A DNA stretch of 64,000 bases. It comes from Haloquadratum walsbyi J07HQW2. GTDB lineage: Archaea; Halobacteriota; Halobacteria; Halobacteriales; Haloferacaceae. How positions within the stretch are numbered: position 1 is the stretch's first letter; the number at the start of each line of letters is the position of its first letter. Positions 45,666-56,615 of the stretch are shown here, in pieces. The translations under genes were made by a program, and so were the position numbers. The notes below the pieces were generated by a model that made no database searches, was not told the origin of the DNA, and saw nothing but the letters and a program-made list of their open reading frames with translations. Location: contig NZ_KE356561.1 in the NCBI RefSeq assembly GCF_000415985.1, positions 1,007,729 through 1,071,728 on the forward strand, written 5' to 3'.

Positions 45666-46598
45666 TTAAACCTCTCCACCACTACGAAGATAATAAAACA
45701 CATATGTTTGTGCGTATCCCGCATACTGACTGCCAAGTCGGTCGCGGATTGCTCGCGATGTCTGTATATATCCATCGCGATCGCATGTTGGAAAGTGTTC
45801 AGCAATCGCTGTTTGAATCCACGTGTCAAGTGGCACGGCCTCTGTGTAGTCAAGAGAAAATAATAAAACACAGTCTGCAACCTTGTTTCCAACACCAATA
45901 AACTGTGTAAGGTACTCACGAGCCTTCTCATAATTATATTCCCCGGCTGTTGCAGGGTGTGCCTCATCGGTTGCGACCATCTTTGCTGTTCGCTGGACGT
46001 ACGGTGCGCGATAACCAAGGCTGAGATCACGTAACTCCGACTCCGATTGTGCTGCCAGTTGTGATGGCGTTGGGAATGCGGTAAACGACTCATCAGCAAC
46101 AGTATGTGTGGTCCCGAATGTGTTAGCCATTGACATCTGCATCTGGTGAATACGTGACACCCGCATTTGCGCGGAGCATATGAATGAAATAAGTGTTGAA
46201 AACGGAGGGTCGCGAACAAGACGCAGTCCGCTGAAACTCTCAACAGCTGTTTTGATTAGTTCATCATCAGGAAAAGAATCATATATCGACGCAAGATCAT
46301 CATCTAAACGGAGCAAGTGTTCTAAGAGATCAACGGGGTCTTCTGTGGCTTCCCACTCAAGTTGACCCTCACGCTGACGGACACGAATGATAATTGAACT
46401 ATCAGTTATGCCGTCAATTGGTGGTGCAACCGTCTCATACCACTTTGGACCACCACTGACTGACATTGAATCATACATCCCACCATCACTACGATCCCAC
46501 AGATAAGATTGCCCGCTTTCGAGCGTTGCTTGAAGATCAAATGGTCCAGCAATATCCTGAAGATCAATGCTACCCGATTCAAACCCAGAATGATCCAT
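45666..46598 (-). CDS. ogg: HhH-GPD DNA glycosylase (8-oxoguanine DNA glycosylase family)
   Basis: A 310-residue base-excision repair enzyme. The N-terminal domain opens with IAGPFDLQATLESGQSYLWDR, as in OGG1-type enzymes. The helix-hairpin-helix FIGVGNKVADCVLLFSLDYTEAVPLDTW carries the catalytic Lys (GNKVADC) and Asp (PLDTW). It excises oxidised guanine and can cut the abasic site. It lies just before the left end of a tnpB element. The motif residues are intact. Confidence 0.88.
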   Translation of the reverse strand: MDHSGFESGSIDLQDIAGPFDLQATLESGQSYLWDRSDGGMYDSMSVSGGPKWYETVAPPIDGITDSSIIIRVRQREGQLEWEATEDPVDLLEHLLRLDDDLASIYDSFPDDELIKTAVESFSGLRLVRDPPFSTLISFICSAQMRVSRIHQMQMSMANTFGTTHTVADESFTAFPTPSQLAAQSESELRDLSLGYRAPYVQRTAKMVATDEAHPATAGEYNYEKAREYLTQFIGVGNKVADCVLLFSLDYTEAVPLDTWIQTAIAEHFPTCDRDGYIQTSRAIRDRLGSQYAGYAQTYVFYYLRSGGEV

Positions 46599-46805
46599 TG
46601 AAGATATTCAAACCCGCGATGTGTATTGGCGTTTCGTTCGATTATAGAATTTCGAGGAGAATACCCGCGCCTTTAGGCGCGAGATGAATCCGACAACTCC
46701 TCCACAACCACCGCCGATGGCTGGACGGGATATTCCACCTCCACCGTTCTCAAACACCACAAGTTAATCCTGAAGCGAGTATAAATGATTATACAGGCGT
46801 TCAGA

Positions 46806-48170
46806 ATGGTAGAAGTCCACCGTACCCATCAAGCGAAGATCTGCAACCACGGACAGGTTGCAGAGTCGCTTGACAGCCACGGCACGGGTGGAGTGCCAGC
46901 AAGCTCTACGCTGGAACGTCGCTCATTACCACTCCCGCCAACTGTGGGATGAAACGGGTAAAATTCCTGACCACGGAGACCTCAAAGACGAGGTGAAGAC
47001 TCACAACAAGTACAAGAGACTGCACAGTCAGTCCAGTCAGCGGGTTCTCGAGGAACTCGCTGAAGCCTTCAATTCGTGTCGTGGGACAGTAAGAGGAACT
47101 CTGACAGTCGAGCGAACCCGCCCGGCTACCGCAAGAAAAATTACTACGACCAACAGGGTCGCCGCGTCCACGAAGAACACCCTCGTTCAACAGTCACGTG
47201 GAAGCAGAACGGCATCAAACACGACACGACACCAAGAACAACCGCCTTCGCCTTCGCCTCTCGAAGGGCCCACACCACAACCAACACCCGAAAGCGTGGG
47301 AATACATCCTTGTCGTTGTCGAATACGAGACACGCCCCGGCGTCACCGTCGACAACCTGCAACAAGTCCGTGCCGTCTCCGACAAGGCAAAACAACGCTG
47401 GGAACTCCACCTCGTCTGCACAGACGAAAACATCGACACTCCCGACGCACCCGGCACCGAGACAGCGGGGATTGACCTCGGTTCGGTATCTGCAACTTCG
47501 CCGCTGTCGCGTACAGCACCGAGGAAGCCGACCTGTACCTGTACCCCGGCAACCGCCTCAAACAAGATGGCTACTACTTCCCGACGAAAATAGCCAAGTG
47601 TGACGACTCGGGTGGCGAACGGTCCACCCGACCCGGTTACACGCGAAGTGGTCGGAGCGCCGCACCCACTTCTTCCACTCCTTAGGGAAGCACATCATCG
47701 AGCAGTGTGTTGAGAAGAAGGTTGGGCAACTCAATATTGGGGAGCTCAGTGGTGTCCGTGAGGAAGAGAACGGCGAGTCGACAAACTGGGGGAAGCACGG
47801 GAAGCTTGACTTGCACGGCGTGGGCATTCGACCGATTCACGTCGATACTCACGTACAAGGCGAAGGTTGAGGGGATTGAAGTTGTGGAAGTGTCGGAGCG
47901 CGACACGAGTAAGACGAGACGTGTTGTATGTGCGGTAGAGAAGACGACAGCCAGCGCATCGAGCGTGGCTTGTACATATGTCACGAGTGTGAGGCGGCGT
48001 TCAACGCAGACGTGAACGGGGCGGGGGCGGAGAATATCCGTCTCGACATCGATCAAAGTAACTCCGAGTCTGCACCCGATTTGGGTGGAGATAGGAGTAC
48101 CGGCTCGGCTGGTTGGCACAGCCCGGAGTCTCCCTTCACGACCTCTCCCGAGGATTCCAACCTCGGATAG
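46806..48170 (+). pseudogene. tnpB: tnpB pseudogene of element B
   Basis: Starts MVEVHRTHQAKICNHGQVAE. The frame breaks after about 25 codons, then WNVAHYHSRQLWDETGKIPD and HNKYKRLHSQSSQRVLEELA continue one base over. Further frame changes split the middle (GIDLGSVSATSPLS; VAVGQLNIGELSGV-like). A zinc-finger/RuvC-end segment is readable near 47,930-48,050 (MCGRED ... YICHECEAAFNADVNGA). A lineage separate from elements A, C and D by its N-terminal sequence. Confidence 0.8.
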
Positions 48171-48227
48171 AGGTGGTGGACTGCAAACCCTAATATCCCA
48201 ACCCAAGCGGTGCAGTGCCGTGGGATT

Positions 48228-48247
48228 CCTCCGCGGTTACGCGGAGG
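48228..48247 (+). ncRNA. Right-end hairpin of element B (putative guide RNA scaffold end)
   Basis: A perfect 8-bp stem (CCTCCGCG/CGCGGAGG) with a GTTA loop. The same hairpin with TTCA loop is at 33,460-33,479. In TnpB elements such 3' hairpins belong to the guide RNA, whose guide starts in the flank (here from about 48,259). Halobacterium IS1341 tnpB genes are known to make sense overlapping RNAs there. Confidence 0.45.
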
Positions 48248-48439
48248 AGGATGTCAATCCAGCAATATGGACATAACGCGTAGCTGTAATCTAAGATATA
48301 AAAAATTCATATTCAGTCTGGCAGTTCCTGTGGCTCAGCAGATATGAACTGTCTTGAGATTGACTCTTGTGGCACTTGTTGTAACCGTTAATAAAATGAC
48401 AGGGCATTCACTGTTTGTCAACGTATCTGTTATGATTGC

Positions 48440-50056
48440 TCAATCACGCACATGTTCAATTGTCAACCCTGCAAGTCGACGTGCGAGATCTGTATCAAGT
48501 CCGCTGTCAGTACATCGCCACTGCCAGTTTCCACTTGCTGTCCCAGGTTCGTTAAATCGTGCATGTGAATCAAGTCCGAGCACATCTTGCAATGTTGTGA
48601 ATCCGATTTTGGCGTCTGAGCGCCAGACAGCGTCGATAATTGACCAATTAATCTCTGAGCCATCAATTCCAAGATTGTAATGTAAACAATCGCGCTGTGA
48701 CTGTGGAAGTGAGTTATAATACCCACTGATGGTATTGGTGTCGTGTGTTGATGAATACGCGACACTTTTAGAAGGATAATGCATTGGCTGATACATATCG
48801 CCTTCCCGACACCAATCAGCGTAGTGAGGAACTCGCATCCCTGGGAAATCAAAATGTTCCCTGATGTCATGGAGTGCCTGATCGAGAAATCCAAGATCCT
48901 CAACGATGAATGGAAGTGACCCAATGTGATCACTGACAGTCTCAAAGAAGTCATATCCAGGCACTGAGTGCCACTCACCTGCAGCAGGAGAATCAGCATC
49001 GACAGGGATCGCATAATACTCATCGAATCCCTTGAAATGGTCAATACGGGTTATATCGACGAGATTAAAAAGTCGATCAAGTCGATTAAGCCACCAATTA
49101 TAGCCTGTTTCGCGAAGATATGTCCAATCATAGACTGGATTTCCCCAACGCTGACCATCATCGCCGTCGCTTGGTGGGACACCAGCGACGGCTGCTGGTT
49201 CATTATCATCTGTCAATTGGAATATCTCAGGCGTTGCCCAGACATCTGCACTATCAAGCGCAACATAAATTGGTAAATCACCGACAAATGTAATATCACG
49301 GTCAGCAGCTGCTGCCTGAAGTGACTGCCATTGCTGATCAAAAATAAACTGTATGATCAGATGATAGAGAACTTCTGAATCTAGTGATTCATAATGAGCA
49401 GTGAGTGCATCTGGGTCTCTATGCCGGATCGACGACGGCCAGTCCACCCAAGCACCATCATACGATGTTCGAAGCGACATAAATAGCGCATAGTCGGTGA
49501 GCCAATGACTCTCTCGATCATAAAATGATTTGAATGCCGTGGCATCCAGGTCCGTCTGGTCCGCATCCGGCATACGCTGGGTTGGGTCGATAGCTTCGCC
49601 CAATGTGATAGTGACCTCAGTTGCTGTGTGATCATCGGTACTGGAACTGGTGGCGGAATCAGCATTGATCTCAATCCCGCCAATAGATTCTTGAAATCGT
49701 TCAGCAGCGATCCGAAGACGGTCGTGCTTGTACTCTCGTACTGCCTTATATGCAACTTCATGAGGTGAGAAGTCTGGAACCGGCTCAAGTTCTTCAGCCG
49801 TGAGGTATCCTTCAGCAACAAGATCACTCAAACTGATCATCAGTGGATTCCCAGCGAACGCAGAGTATGACTGGTATGGAGAATCATCATGAATACTTGC
49901 TGTTGGACCGAGTGGGCAGAATTGCCATACCGATTGATTAGCCGTTTCAAGCCAATCAAGAAAGCTTCGTGCGCCCGGTCCGAGATCACCAATTCCATGC
50001 GGACCAGGGAGTGTAGTAATATGAGAGAAGACGCCTGCCTGCCTATCAAATTGCAT
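48440..50056 (-). CDS. malQ: 4-alpha-glucanotransferase (amylomaltase)
   Basis: A 538-residue GH77 disproportionating enzyme that transfers maltooligosaccharides between alpha-glucan chains. MQFDRQAGVFSHITTLPGPH GIGDLG is the family opening (written as two parts). VDITRIDHFKGF carries the nucleophile Asp, FIVEDLGFL the Glu, and STHDTNTISG the third Asp site. The start at 50056 places the family start correctly; a longer form of 21 codons is possible. It fits with the GH15 and GH13 genes at 1-8 kb in alpha-glucan turnover. Confidence 0.94.
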   Translation of the reverse strand: MQFDRQAGVFSHITTLPGPHGIGDLGPGARSFLDWLETANQSVWQFCPLGPTASIHDDSPYQSYSAFAGNPLMISLSDLVAEGYLTAEELEPVPDFSPHEVAYKAVREYKHDRLRIAAERFQESIGGIEINADSATSSSTDDHTATEVTITLGEAIDPTQRMPDADQTDLDATAFKSFYDRESHWLTDYALFMSLRTSYDGAWVDWPSSIRHRDPDALTAHYESLDSEVLYHLIIQFIFDQQWQSLQAAAADRDITFVGDLPIYVALDSADVWATPEIFQLTDDNEPAAVAGVPPSDGDDGQRWGNPVYDWTYLRETGYNWWLNRLDRLFNLVDITRIDHFKGFDEYYAIPVDADSPAAGEWHSVPGYDFFETVSDHIGSLPFIVEDLGFLDQALHDIREHFDFPGMRVPHYADWCREGDMYQPMHYPSKSVAYSSTHDTNTISGYYNSLPQSQRDCLHYNLGIDGSEINWSIIDAVWRSDAKIGFTTLQDVLGLDSHARFNEPGTASGNWQWRCTDSGLDTDLARRLAGLTIEHVRD

Positions 50057-50436
50057 ACTGGGTTCATCGGTGTCGGCAATTAATGACTGTTGCTCTGTAC
50101 CCTGGAGTAGCCCGTCCAAACTGGATCATATTATATATCTCCTTTTCGAGGCGCCTGCATGCACACACGAGGTTATTGTATCTTTGAGTCGAATATTATC
50201 AACGAATTATGATCACATCTCGCAACAGACCGTTCAGAATCACGCTGAGCAGTCATTCAGTGGGACTATGAAATGAGACTTCCACGACTCAAAATTTTCA
50301 TAATGTAAGAAGAAAATATCAATATATCTACGTCAATTAAATAGAAGTTATGACATCTTTCGATTTCGTGTTTTACTAAATTAATTTAATTTGCCACTCA
50401 AAAACACTTATTCGTGACCTCATATTTCTAATCGGT
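50057..50436. promoter_or_regulatory. Divergent promoter gap, malQ/thrS
   Basis: A 380-bp AT-rich spacer with the malQ and thrS promoters. TTTCTAATCGG precedes the thrS ATG. No T-box-like or other leader structure is clear. Confidence 0.45.
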
Positions 50437-52365
50437 ATGAGCGATATTACGGTCACGCTTCCTGATGGCTCCGAATTATCTGTGCCAACAGATGCCACTG
50501 TGGAGGACGTGGCTTACGAAATTGGTCCCGGATTAGGACGTGATACGGTTGCAGGAGTAGTCGATGGCGAACTCGTTGATACCACTGCGTCTGTATATGA
50601 TGATGCACGCGTCGTCATTGTTACCGAAGAAAGTGATGAGTATCAGCGTGTTCTTCGGCATTCTACGGCGCATGTTTTTGCACAGGCGCTTAAACGTGAA
50701 TACCCGAACGCAAAATTGACTATCGGTCCACCAACTGATGATGGATTCCACTATGACATCGCGGATGTTGATCTTGATGAGGACGATCTTGAAGCGATCG
50801 AAAGTGAAATGGAGACAATTATTGATGCCGACATTCCAATCGAACAGGAGTATCGGTCGCGAGAGGAAGCATTCTCGAAGTATGAAAATAATCCTTACAA
50901 GCGTGATATTCTTGAGACGGAGGCTGCCGGCGAAGATCCGATTTCATTTTATATTCAAGATGATTTTGAAGATCTCTGTCAAGGTCCACATATTGACTCA
51001 ACAGGAAAAATTGGTGCAATCACGTTGTTGAATATCTCATCAGCATATTGGCGTGGTGATGAGGATAATGAAACATTGACTCGAGTCTACGGAGCAGCGT
51101 TCGAATCTGAGTCAGAACTTGAATCATTTCTTGAACGTCGTGAAAAAGCCAAAGAGCGTGATCATCGAAAGATTGGTCAAGAGCTTGATTTGTTTTCTAT
51201 CCCGGATGTCACTGGACCAGGCCTTCCGTTGTATCATCCAGATGGAAAGAAAATACTCAATGAGCTTTCATCATTCGCACGGTCATTAAATCTTGAAGCC
51301 GGATATGAGCCCGTTGAAACACCGCATCTCTTTCGAACAGAGCTCTGGAAGAAATCAGGGCATTATGAGAACTACGTTGATGATATGTTCTTATTGGACA
51401 TTAGTGATGAAGAGTACGGGCTGAAACCAATGAACTGTCCTGGGCATGCAACAATTTTCAACCAACATTCATGGTCATATCGTGACTTACCTGTTCGGTA
51501 CTTTGAGGACGGGAAGGTTTATCGAAAAGAGCAACGCGGAGAACTGTCTGGGCTTTCTCGCGTGTGGTCGTTCACTATCGATGATGGGCATCTTTTCTGT
51601 CAACCGGGGCAGATTGAACAAGAAGTCAGACATGTAATGGATGCTATCTACTCGGTTCTCGATACATTTGGATTAGAGGCACATGTTGCGCTTGCAACAC
51701 GACCAGAAAAATCAGTTGGAAGTGATGAAATCTGGGAGGACGCTGAGACGCAACTCCGATCTGTTCTTGAATCACAGAATGTTGAGTACGATCTTGAACC
51801 CGGCGATGGGGCATTTTATGGACCGAAAATCGATTTTGCATTTGAGGATGCCCTTGGTCGACAGTGGGATGGACCGACTGTGCAATTAGATTTTAATATG
51901 CCTGATCGGTTTGAGTTGAGCTACACCGGTGAAGACAATGCAGACCACCAACCAGTGATGATTCATCGTGCGCTGTATGGATCATATGAACGGTTCTTCA
52001 TGGTGTTGATTGAACACTTCAACGGGAAGTTCCCACTATGGCTTGCGCCTGATCAGGTCCGGATCCTGCCAATCAGTGATGATCAACTTGGTTATGCACA
52101 TCGGATCAAAAATGAACTCAGTGACTTCCGTGTCAGCATTGAAGACCGTGCGTGGACACTTGGACGGAAAATCCGTGCAGCACAAGAAGAACGGGTACCA
52201 TATATGCTCATCATCGGCGAGGATGAGGCTTCAGCTGAGACTGTCTCGGTTCGTGATCGGAAAGAGCGTGAACAACAAGATGTCGATATTAGCACATTTC
52301 GTTCACATCTTCAATCCGAGTATGAGAATAAACGATTGGAGCCTGACTTTATCGATATGAACTAA
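50437..52365 (+). CDS. thrS: Threonyl-tRNA synthetase
   Basis: A 642-residue class II synthetase. Domains in order: TGS (1-63), the second additional domain with [11 protein letters not shown] near 75 (editing-type HxxxH), the catalytic core with [12 protein letters not shown] and the motif-2 segment [18 protein letters not shown], and the C-terminal anticodon-binding domain from about 540. The bacterial-type editing domain in an archaeon is seen in haloarchaea. Full length for the family. Confidence 0.96.
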   Translation: MSDITVTLPDGSELSVPTDATVEDVAYEIGPGLGRDTVAGVVDGELVDTTASVYDDARVVIVTEESDEYQRVLRHSTAHVFAQALKREYPNAKLTIGPPTDDGFHYDIADVDLDEDDLEAIESEMETIIDADIPIEQEYRSREEAFSKYENNPYKRDILETEAAGEDPISFYIQDDFEDLCQGPHIDSTGKIGAITLLNISSAYWRGDEDNETLTRVYGAAFESESELESFLERREKAKERDHRKIGQELDLFSIPDVTGPGLPLYHPDGKKILNELSSFARSLNLEAGYEPVETPHLFRTELWKKSGHYENYVDDMFLLDISDEEYGLKPMNCPGHATIFNQHSWSYRDLPVRYFEDGKVYRKEQRGELSGLSRVWSFTIDDGHLFCQPGQIEQEVRHVMDAIYSVLDTFGLEAHVALATRPEKSVGSDEIWEDAETQLRSVLESQNVEYDLEPGDGAFYGPKIDFAFEDALGRQWDGPTVQLDFNMPDRFELSYTGEDNADHQPVMIHRALYGSYERFFMVLIEHFNGKFPLWLAPDQVRILPISDDQLGYAHRIKNELSDFRVSIEDRAWTLGRKIRAAQEERVPYMLIIGEDEASAETVSVRDRKEREQQDVDISTFRSHLQSEYENKRLEPDFIDMN

Positions 52366-52481
52366 CCATGACATAGAGCAGTCAATTCGTCTTTTTTATT
52401 GTAGCGAACCAACCAACCAGGACGGTGGCGTCTGATATTTTGATCTTGCTTTGTGATATCAGTATGATTAGTATTTCGTGT

Positions 52482-54155
52482 TTAGCTATCTGTAAGAATC
52501 TCAGCGTATGATGCCGCAATCGGGTATCGCCATCCACTATCAAAAGCCTTTGTTGTGACTCGGAGAGCTGGCGGCGTTTGGTGTCGCTTAAATTCTGACC
52601 TGGTGATATGTTCTATGACCGTTTTTACTTGTTGTTTTGTTGCAGTGGTTTCTTGCACTATCTGATCTAAATTATGCTTATTACCAACATACTGCTTAAC
52701 AACAGCATCAGTAACCTCGTATGGTGGAATATCGTCCGCGTCAATCTGTCCCTCTGCAAGTTCTGCCGTCGGCGCTTTTTCCAAGACCGAAGAGGGAATT
52801 GGAGCAGAGTCGGTCCACGTTGGTAGATCCGTATTAAAATCCTCTGCGAGCGCATATACACGACGCTTTGTACAATCGCCAAGTGGTGCAATCGCGCCAA
52901 CCGCATCACCATAGAGTGTGCAGTAGCCAACTGCGGCTTCACTTTTATTATCAGGAGTCAATACAAGTGCATTGAGATCGTTCGCGACACCCATCAATAA
53001 CAGACCACGAACCCGAGCCTGTACATTTTCACGTGTAATCCCTCGAGTATCATCGCCTGGTGTGATCCCATTGATTGCGTCGAGCAGAGACTTCGAGAGT
53101 TGTTCAATCCCGATTTCATTGAACTGTATCCCAAGGTTTTGAGCTACTCGCTCTGCATCTGTCCGACTGCTCTCTGCGGTAATCGCACTCGGTAAAGTTA
53201 TACCATGGACATGCGCTGGTCCAATAGCTTCAGCAGCAAGGGCAGCCGCGACTGATGAGTCAATTCCACCGGAGATCCCGATAATGACGTCGTCAAATCC
53301 AGTCTTGTCGAGATAATCTCGAATTCCCAACTCAAGCATCCGGCGAAGTTGTGTTGTTTCAGATGGGATTGATGCTGTAGCAGAATTATTTTTCGGTTGA
53401 CCGATTAATACGCGTGGTTCACCACTCGTTGCGGAAACAATTGGAGAGCCGTCGGCATCAAGTATGAATGACGTGCCATCAAATAGAATGTCATCATTGC
53501 CACCGACTTGATTGGCAAAGACAACTGGTGCGTCAATACGCTCAGCGTGGCGTCCAAATCGTTCTTGACGTGATGAAGGCTTGTTCACTCGGTATGGACT
53601 TGCAGATAAATTGACAAGTAAGTCGACCTCTTCGTCTTCATATGGTGCGATTGGGTCTGTTTGATGACGCCGTTGACCGGTCACTTCATGATCATACCAG
53701 GCATCTTCACAGATTGTAATCCCGACTGTTGTATCCTTGATATGTACGACTTCTGGTTCGGTGCCCCGTGAGAAATAGCGATGTTCATCAAAGATGTCAT
53801 ATGTCGGGAGAAGACGCTTGCTGTACTGCCCAGTGACTTCCCCATTATCAAAGACTGTAGCACTGTTTGTGAGTGGTGGACCGCTCGTTTGATTTGCAGA
53901 AGCGGTATGTCCAACAATTAGTGGGGGTCCTTCTTCGGTGACACGACGAAGATCATCAAGCGCAGTCTGCTCTGCATCACGCACCCGTCGTCGATGGAGG
54001 AGGTCCCGAGGTGGATACCCGAATAATGCGAGTTCTGGTGTGACGACTAATTTCGCACCTGCATCGGTAGCCTGTCTATATGCTTCGATAATCTGAGTGC
54101 AATTGCCAGACACATCGCCAACCATGGGATTATGCTGGACAATAGCAACTTCCAT
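52482..54155 (-). CDS. nadE: Glutamine-dependent NAD+ synthetase
   Basis: A 557-residue two-domain enzyme. The N-terminal nitrilase-like glutaminase (about 1-250) has the Glu-Lys-Cys triad in TPELALFGYP, YSKRLLPTYD and GITICEDAWYD. The C-terminal NAD synthase (270-557) has IGISGGIDSSVAAAL for ATP. The ammonia from glutamine is channelled to deamido-NAD. ATG 54155 (MEVAIVQHN) is preferred to a GTG four codons earlier. It converges with thrS, with 116 bp between containing T-rich stretches for termination. Confidence 0.94.
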   Translation of the reverse strand: MEVAIVQHNPMVGDVSGNCTQIIEAYRQATDAGAKLVVTPELALFGYPPRDLLHRRRVRDAEQTALDDLRRVTEEGPPLIVGHTASANQTSGPPLTNSATVFDNGEVTGQYSKRLLPTYDIFDEHRYFSRGTEPEVVHIKDTTVGITICEDAWYDHEVTGQRRHQTDPIAPYEDEEVDLLVNLSASPYRVNKPSSRQERFGRHAERIDAPVVFANQVGGNDDILFDGTSFILDADGSPIVSATSGEPRVLIGQPKNNSATASIPSETTQLRRMLELGIRDYLDKTGFDDVIIGISGGIDSSVAAALAAEAIGPAHVHGITLPSAITAESSRTDAERVAQNLGIQFNEIGIEQLSKSLLDAINGITPGDDTRGITRENVQARVRGLLLMGVANDLNALVLTPDNKSEAAVGYCTLYGDAVGAIAPLGDCTKRRVYALAEDFNTDLPTWTDSAPIPSSVLEKAPTAELAEGQIDADDIPPYEVTDAVVKQYVGNKHNLDQIVQETTATKQQVKTVIEHITRSEFKRHQTPPALRVTTKAFDSGWRYPIAASYAEILTDS

Positions 54156-54451
54156 TGGCAGAGGCACACTAACTTTTGTGTTTATTCGGATATAAATTCA
54201 TAGACTCGATAGCACTGACGAATGGGTAGGTATATACTGAAACCTATGCGTTGTCGATTAATACTGACAGGAATTTGACTCACATAGTCAAAATACAAAT
54301 ATGTGTGATATCAGAGGGTAAAAATTTATACAGGTGAATTATCGGTTGTTAATAAATATATTATTTATGTGCATAATCACGAAAACACAGCCACATTGGG
54401 TCAATCCGAACGGGTGCTGTTAAGTGGCGGCCGACCAGAATGACCTGCATA

Positions 54452-55906
54452 ATGAGCACAGAGGCCACTACCTCATCGATGTCCGCGTATGCTATTCTTG
54501 GGTGCGGGAGTGTCGGTTACGCGGTGGCCGAAGAACTCATCGAGGAGGGCAGAGATGTTCTCATTCTTGATAAGGATGAGAGCCGTGTTGAGTCGTTACG
54601 CGATCAGGATTTGAATGCACAACAGACTGATATTTCTGATTCGACTGTGGGAGAGGCTGTAGCTGATCGCGATGTTGTTCTCATTCTTGCGTCGGATATT
54701 GAGGCTAACAAGGCTGCGGTTGCAGCAATTCGTGAACAGAATGGTGATCAGTTTATTGTTGCGAGAGCATCTGACCCAGTAACAGAAGATGAGCTTGCTG
54801 AACTCGGTGCAGATGCTGTCATCAATCCTTCTGAAGTGATTGCCAATTCAGCACTCCGTTCACTTGAATCGGGTGAGCTTGAATATAAAGCCAATCAGTT
54901 AGCGACAATATTCGAGTCATCAACAGACTCCGTTGCAATCTTAACACAGAAAAATCCAGATCCTGACTCAATTGCATCAGCAGCAGCATTAGAAGCAATC
55001 GCTGAAGCTCATGATGCTGAAGCGGAAATCCGGTATGATGGTGATATTGGGCATCAAGAAAATCGGGCGTTTGTGAATGTCCTTGGAATTAAACTGACAT
55101 CAGGGTCACAGAACCAGACGTTTTCTTCATATGATGTCATTGCACTCGTTGATCATGCTGATCTCGAAATCCCCGGATTAGACACGACAGTCGACATCGT
55201 CATTGACCACTCCGAACCGGAGGAACAAATTGATGCTGAATTTAGTGATATTCGACCGAATATGTCGGCTACGTCAACTATCCTCACAAAATATCTTCAG
55301 GAATTCGATATGAGTCCGAGTGACGTGGTTGCAACAGCACTTCTGTATGGAATACGGTCAGAAACATTTGATTTCAAACGTGAAACATCGCCCGCAGATC
55401 TCACAGCTGCAGCATATCTGTATCCATTTGCGGACCATGATACACTTGAGCAGGTTGAATCGCCGTCTATGTCACCGGAGACACTCGATATCCTCGCAGA
55501 AGGGATTCAAAATCGCGAGGTCCAAGGGAGTCATCTTGTATCAAACGCAGGTTTTGTTCGTGACCGAGATGCATTAGGTCAGGCAGCACAGCATCTACTT
55601 AAACTCGAAGGAATCACTACAACAGCTGTTTTTGGTATCGCTGATAATCGAATTTACCTTTCAGCACGCTCGAAAGATGTTCGTATGGATATCGAAAAGA
55701 TACTTGAAGATGCATTTGCAGACATTGGCGAAACTGGTGGGCACTCTACACAGGGGGATGTTGAGATCTCACTCGGCATTTTTACCGGGATTGAAACGAG
55801 CGATAGAAATCGCGACACGCTGTTGCAACTGACTGAGGAAGCTGTCCGACGGAAATTACTTGAAGCGATGGGTGTTGAGGGGTCCGAAAGTACTAATGGA
55901 AATTAA
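54452..55906 (+). CDS. TrkA_N-DHH fusion protein (putative nano-RNA/c-di-nucleotide phosphodiesterase)
   Basis: A 484-residue fusion. The N-terminal RCK/TrkA_N domain (about 10-140) has the nucleotide-binding loop AILGCGSVG and a second-strand Asp (LILDKDES). From about 150 on is a DHH/DHHA1 domain: KNPDPDSIASA, VDHAD and VIDHSEPEE hold the metal ligands, and the DHHA1 part has SNAGFVRDRDALG and GI-rich end strands. DHH-DHHA1 proteins such as GdpP and NrnA cut c-di-AMP or nanoRNA. The RCK domain could sense NAD(H) or c-di-AMP. The substrate is inferred. ATG 54452 is chosen; 54440 or 54479 are possible. Confidence 0.8.
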   Translation: MSTEATTSSMSAYAILGCGSVGYAVAEELIEEGRDVLILDKDESRVESLRDQDLNAQQTDISDSTVGEAVADRDVVLILASDIEANKAAVAAIREQNGDQFIVARASDPVTEDELAELGADAVINPSEVIANSALRSLESGELEYKANQLATIFESSTDSVAILTQKNPDPDSIASAAALEAIAEAHDAEAEIRYDGDIGHQENRAFVNVLGIKLTSGSQNQTFSSYDVIALVDHADLEIPGLDTTVDIVIDHSEPEEQIDAEFSDIRPNMSATSTILTKYLQEFDMSPSDVVATALLYGIRSETFDFKRETSPADLTAAAYLYPFADHDTLEQVESPSMSPETLDILAEGIQNREVQGSHLVSNAGFVRDRDALGQAAQHLLKLEGITTTAVFGIADNRIYLSARSKDVRMDIEKILEDAFADIGETGGHSTQGDVEISLGIFTGIETSDRNRDTLLQLTEEAVRRKLLEAMGVEGSESTNGN

Positions 55907-56206
55907 TTGGGAGTAAGGCGCTACAATTGCTGGAGAACTGGATTGTGTCCAATCACAGAATAACGCGAATATTCTGAGTGAGGGCTAGCCCAATATATGA
56001 TGTCATCTCGTCGAGCTGGGAGCGAGTAAGAAAATGTTGTATGGTTTTCGATGATATTAATCAGACCACAAAGATCAACACTGACACTAAGCCGAGCATA
56101 CATATATTACGCAGGAGTTGAATTTCTCGATTCTATGAAGCCGTGCTCGTCATGACAACCGGTGATTGCGAGTTATCACACACTGTTGTGGGTACGAATC
56201 GGGTCA

Positions 56207-56251
56207 CAGAGACAAAATCTCTGTTCTCAGAAAGCAACGTAATGCGTTGCT
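56207..56251. repeat. Two small hairpins between convergent genes
   Basis: CAGAGA-TCTCTG with a 5-nt loop (56,207-56,223) and AGCAACG-CGTTGCT with a 5-nt loop (56,233-56,251) stand in the 382-bp gap 55,907-56,288 between two convergent 3' ends. They may assist termination. The rest of the gap is plain AT-rich DNA. Confidence 0.4.
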
Positions 56252-56288
56252 GAGTATGATGGGATAGTTTAGCATCTCATCGTCTACA

Positions 56289-56615
56289 TCATGCGACGAC
56301 GGTGTTATCATCCTCATCATCTTCATTATCTTTCAGTCGTTCGACAACGTCAGTGACGAGGACAATATCTCCAACCGACCGTACCCATCGGTAGGGGACA
56401 ATGACGCCTGTACCAGGTTCGACCTGATCGCTAAACAACTCATCGTTAAGTTGCGTAAGCGCAAGTCCAGTAATCGCCCGTCGATCCTTGAGGTCAACGC
56501 GGAGATCTTCAATCTTGCCGACAAAAACACCGCTATTTGAGTACACTTTATTACCGATCAGTGTCGTAATATCTTCGACTGTCTCATCCATATGGCGATT
56601 CACGGTGGCATCCAT
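56289..56615 (-). CDS. PRC-barrel domain protein (CdpB-like)
   Basis: A 108-residue protein: MDATVNRHMDETVEDI, then the PRC barrel ITTLIGNKVYSNSGVFVGKI and a second strand set ending YRWVRSVGDIVLVTDVVERL, with an acidic tail. In Haloferax, small PRC-barrel proteins (CdpB1, CdpB2) are needed for cell division with FtsZ. The sequence and its place next to a TrkA_N-DHH gene suggest a CdpB relative; which paralogue is inference. The ATG 56615 avoids 22 non-conserved upstream codons. Confidence 0.7.
   Translation of the reverse strand: MDATVNRHMDETVEDITTLIGNKVYSNSGVFVGKIEDLRVDLKDRRAITGLALTQLNDELFSDQVEPGTGVIVPYRWVRSVGDIVLVTDVVERLKDNEDDEDDNTVVA

Larger units (their letters stand above)
46640..48258 (+). 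mobile_element. Decayed IS1341-type (tnpB) element B
   Basis: The left end carries GGAGAATACCCGCGCC and the palindrome GCGCCTTTAGGCGC, followed by GATGAATCCGACA; the right end has CCTCCGCG-GTTA-CGCGGAGG and finishes GAGGATGTCAATC. No tnpA is present, only a broken tnpB. Its ends resemble the deletion derivative at 32.85 kb, so this element type has been copied more than once in the genome. Confidence 0.8.

Noticed and set aside
47076-47603. Several 100-175 codon frames within element B
   Set aside because: GC-rich decayed tnpB opens multiple frames; only the zinc-finger/RuvC parts look real.
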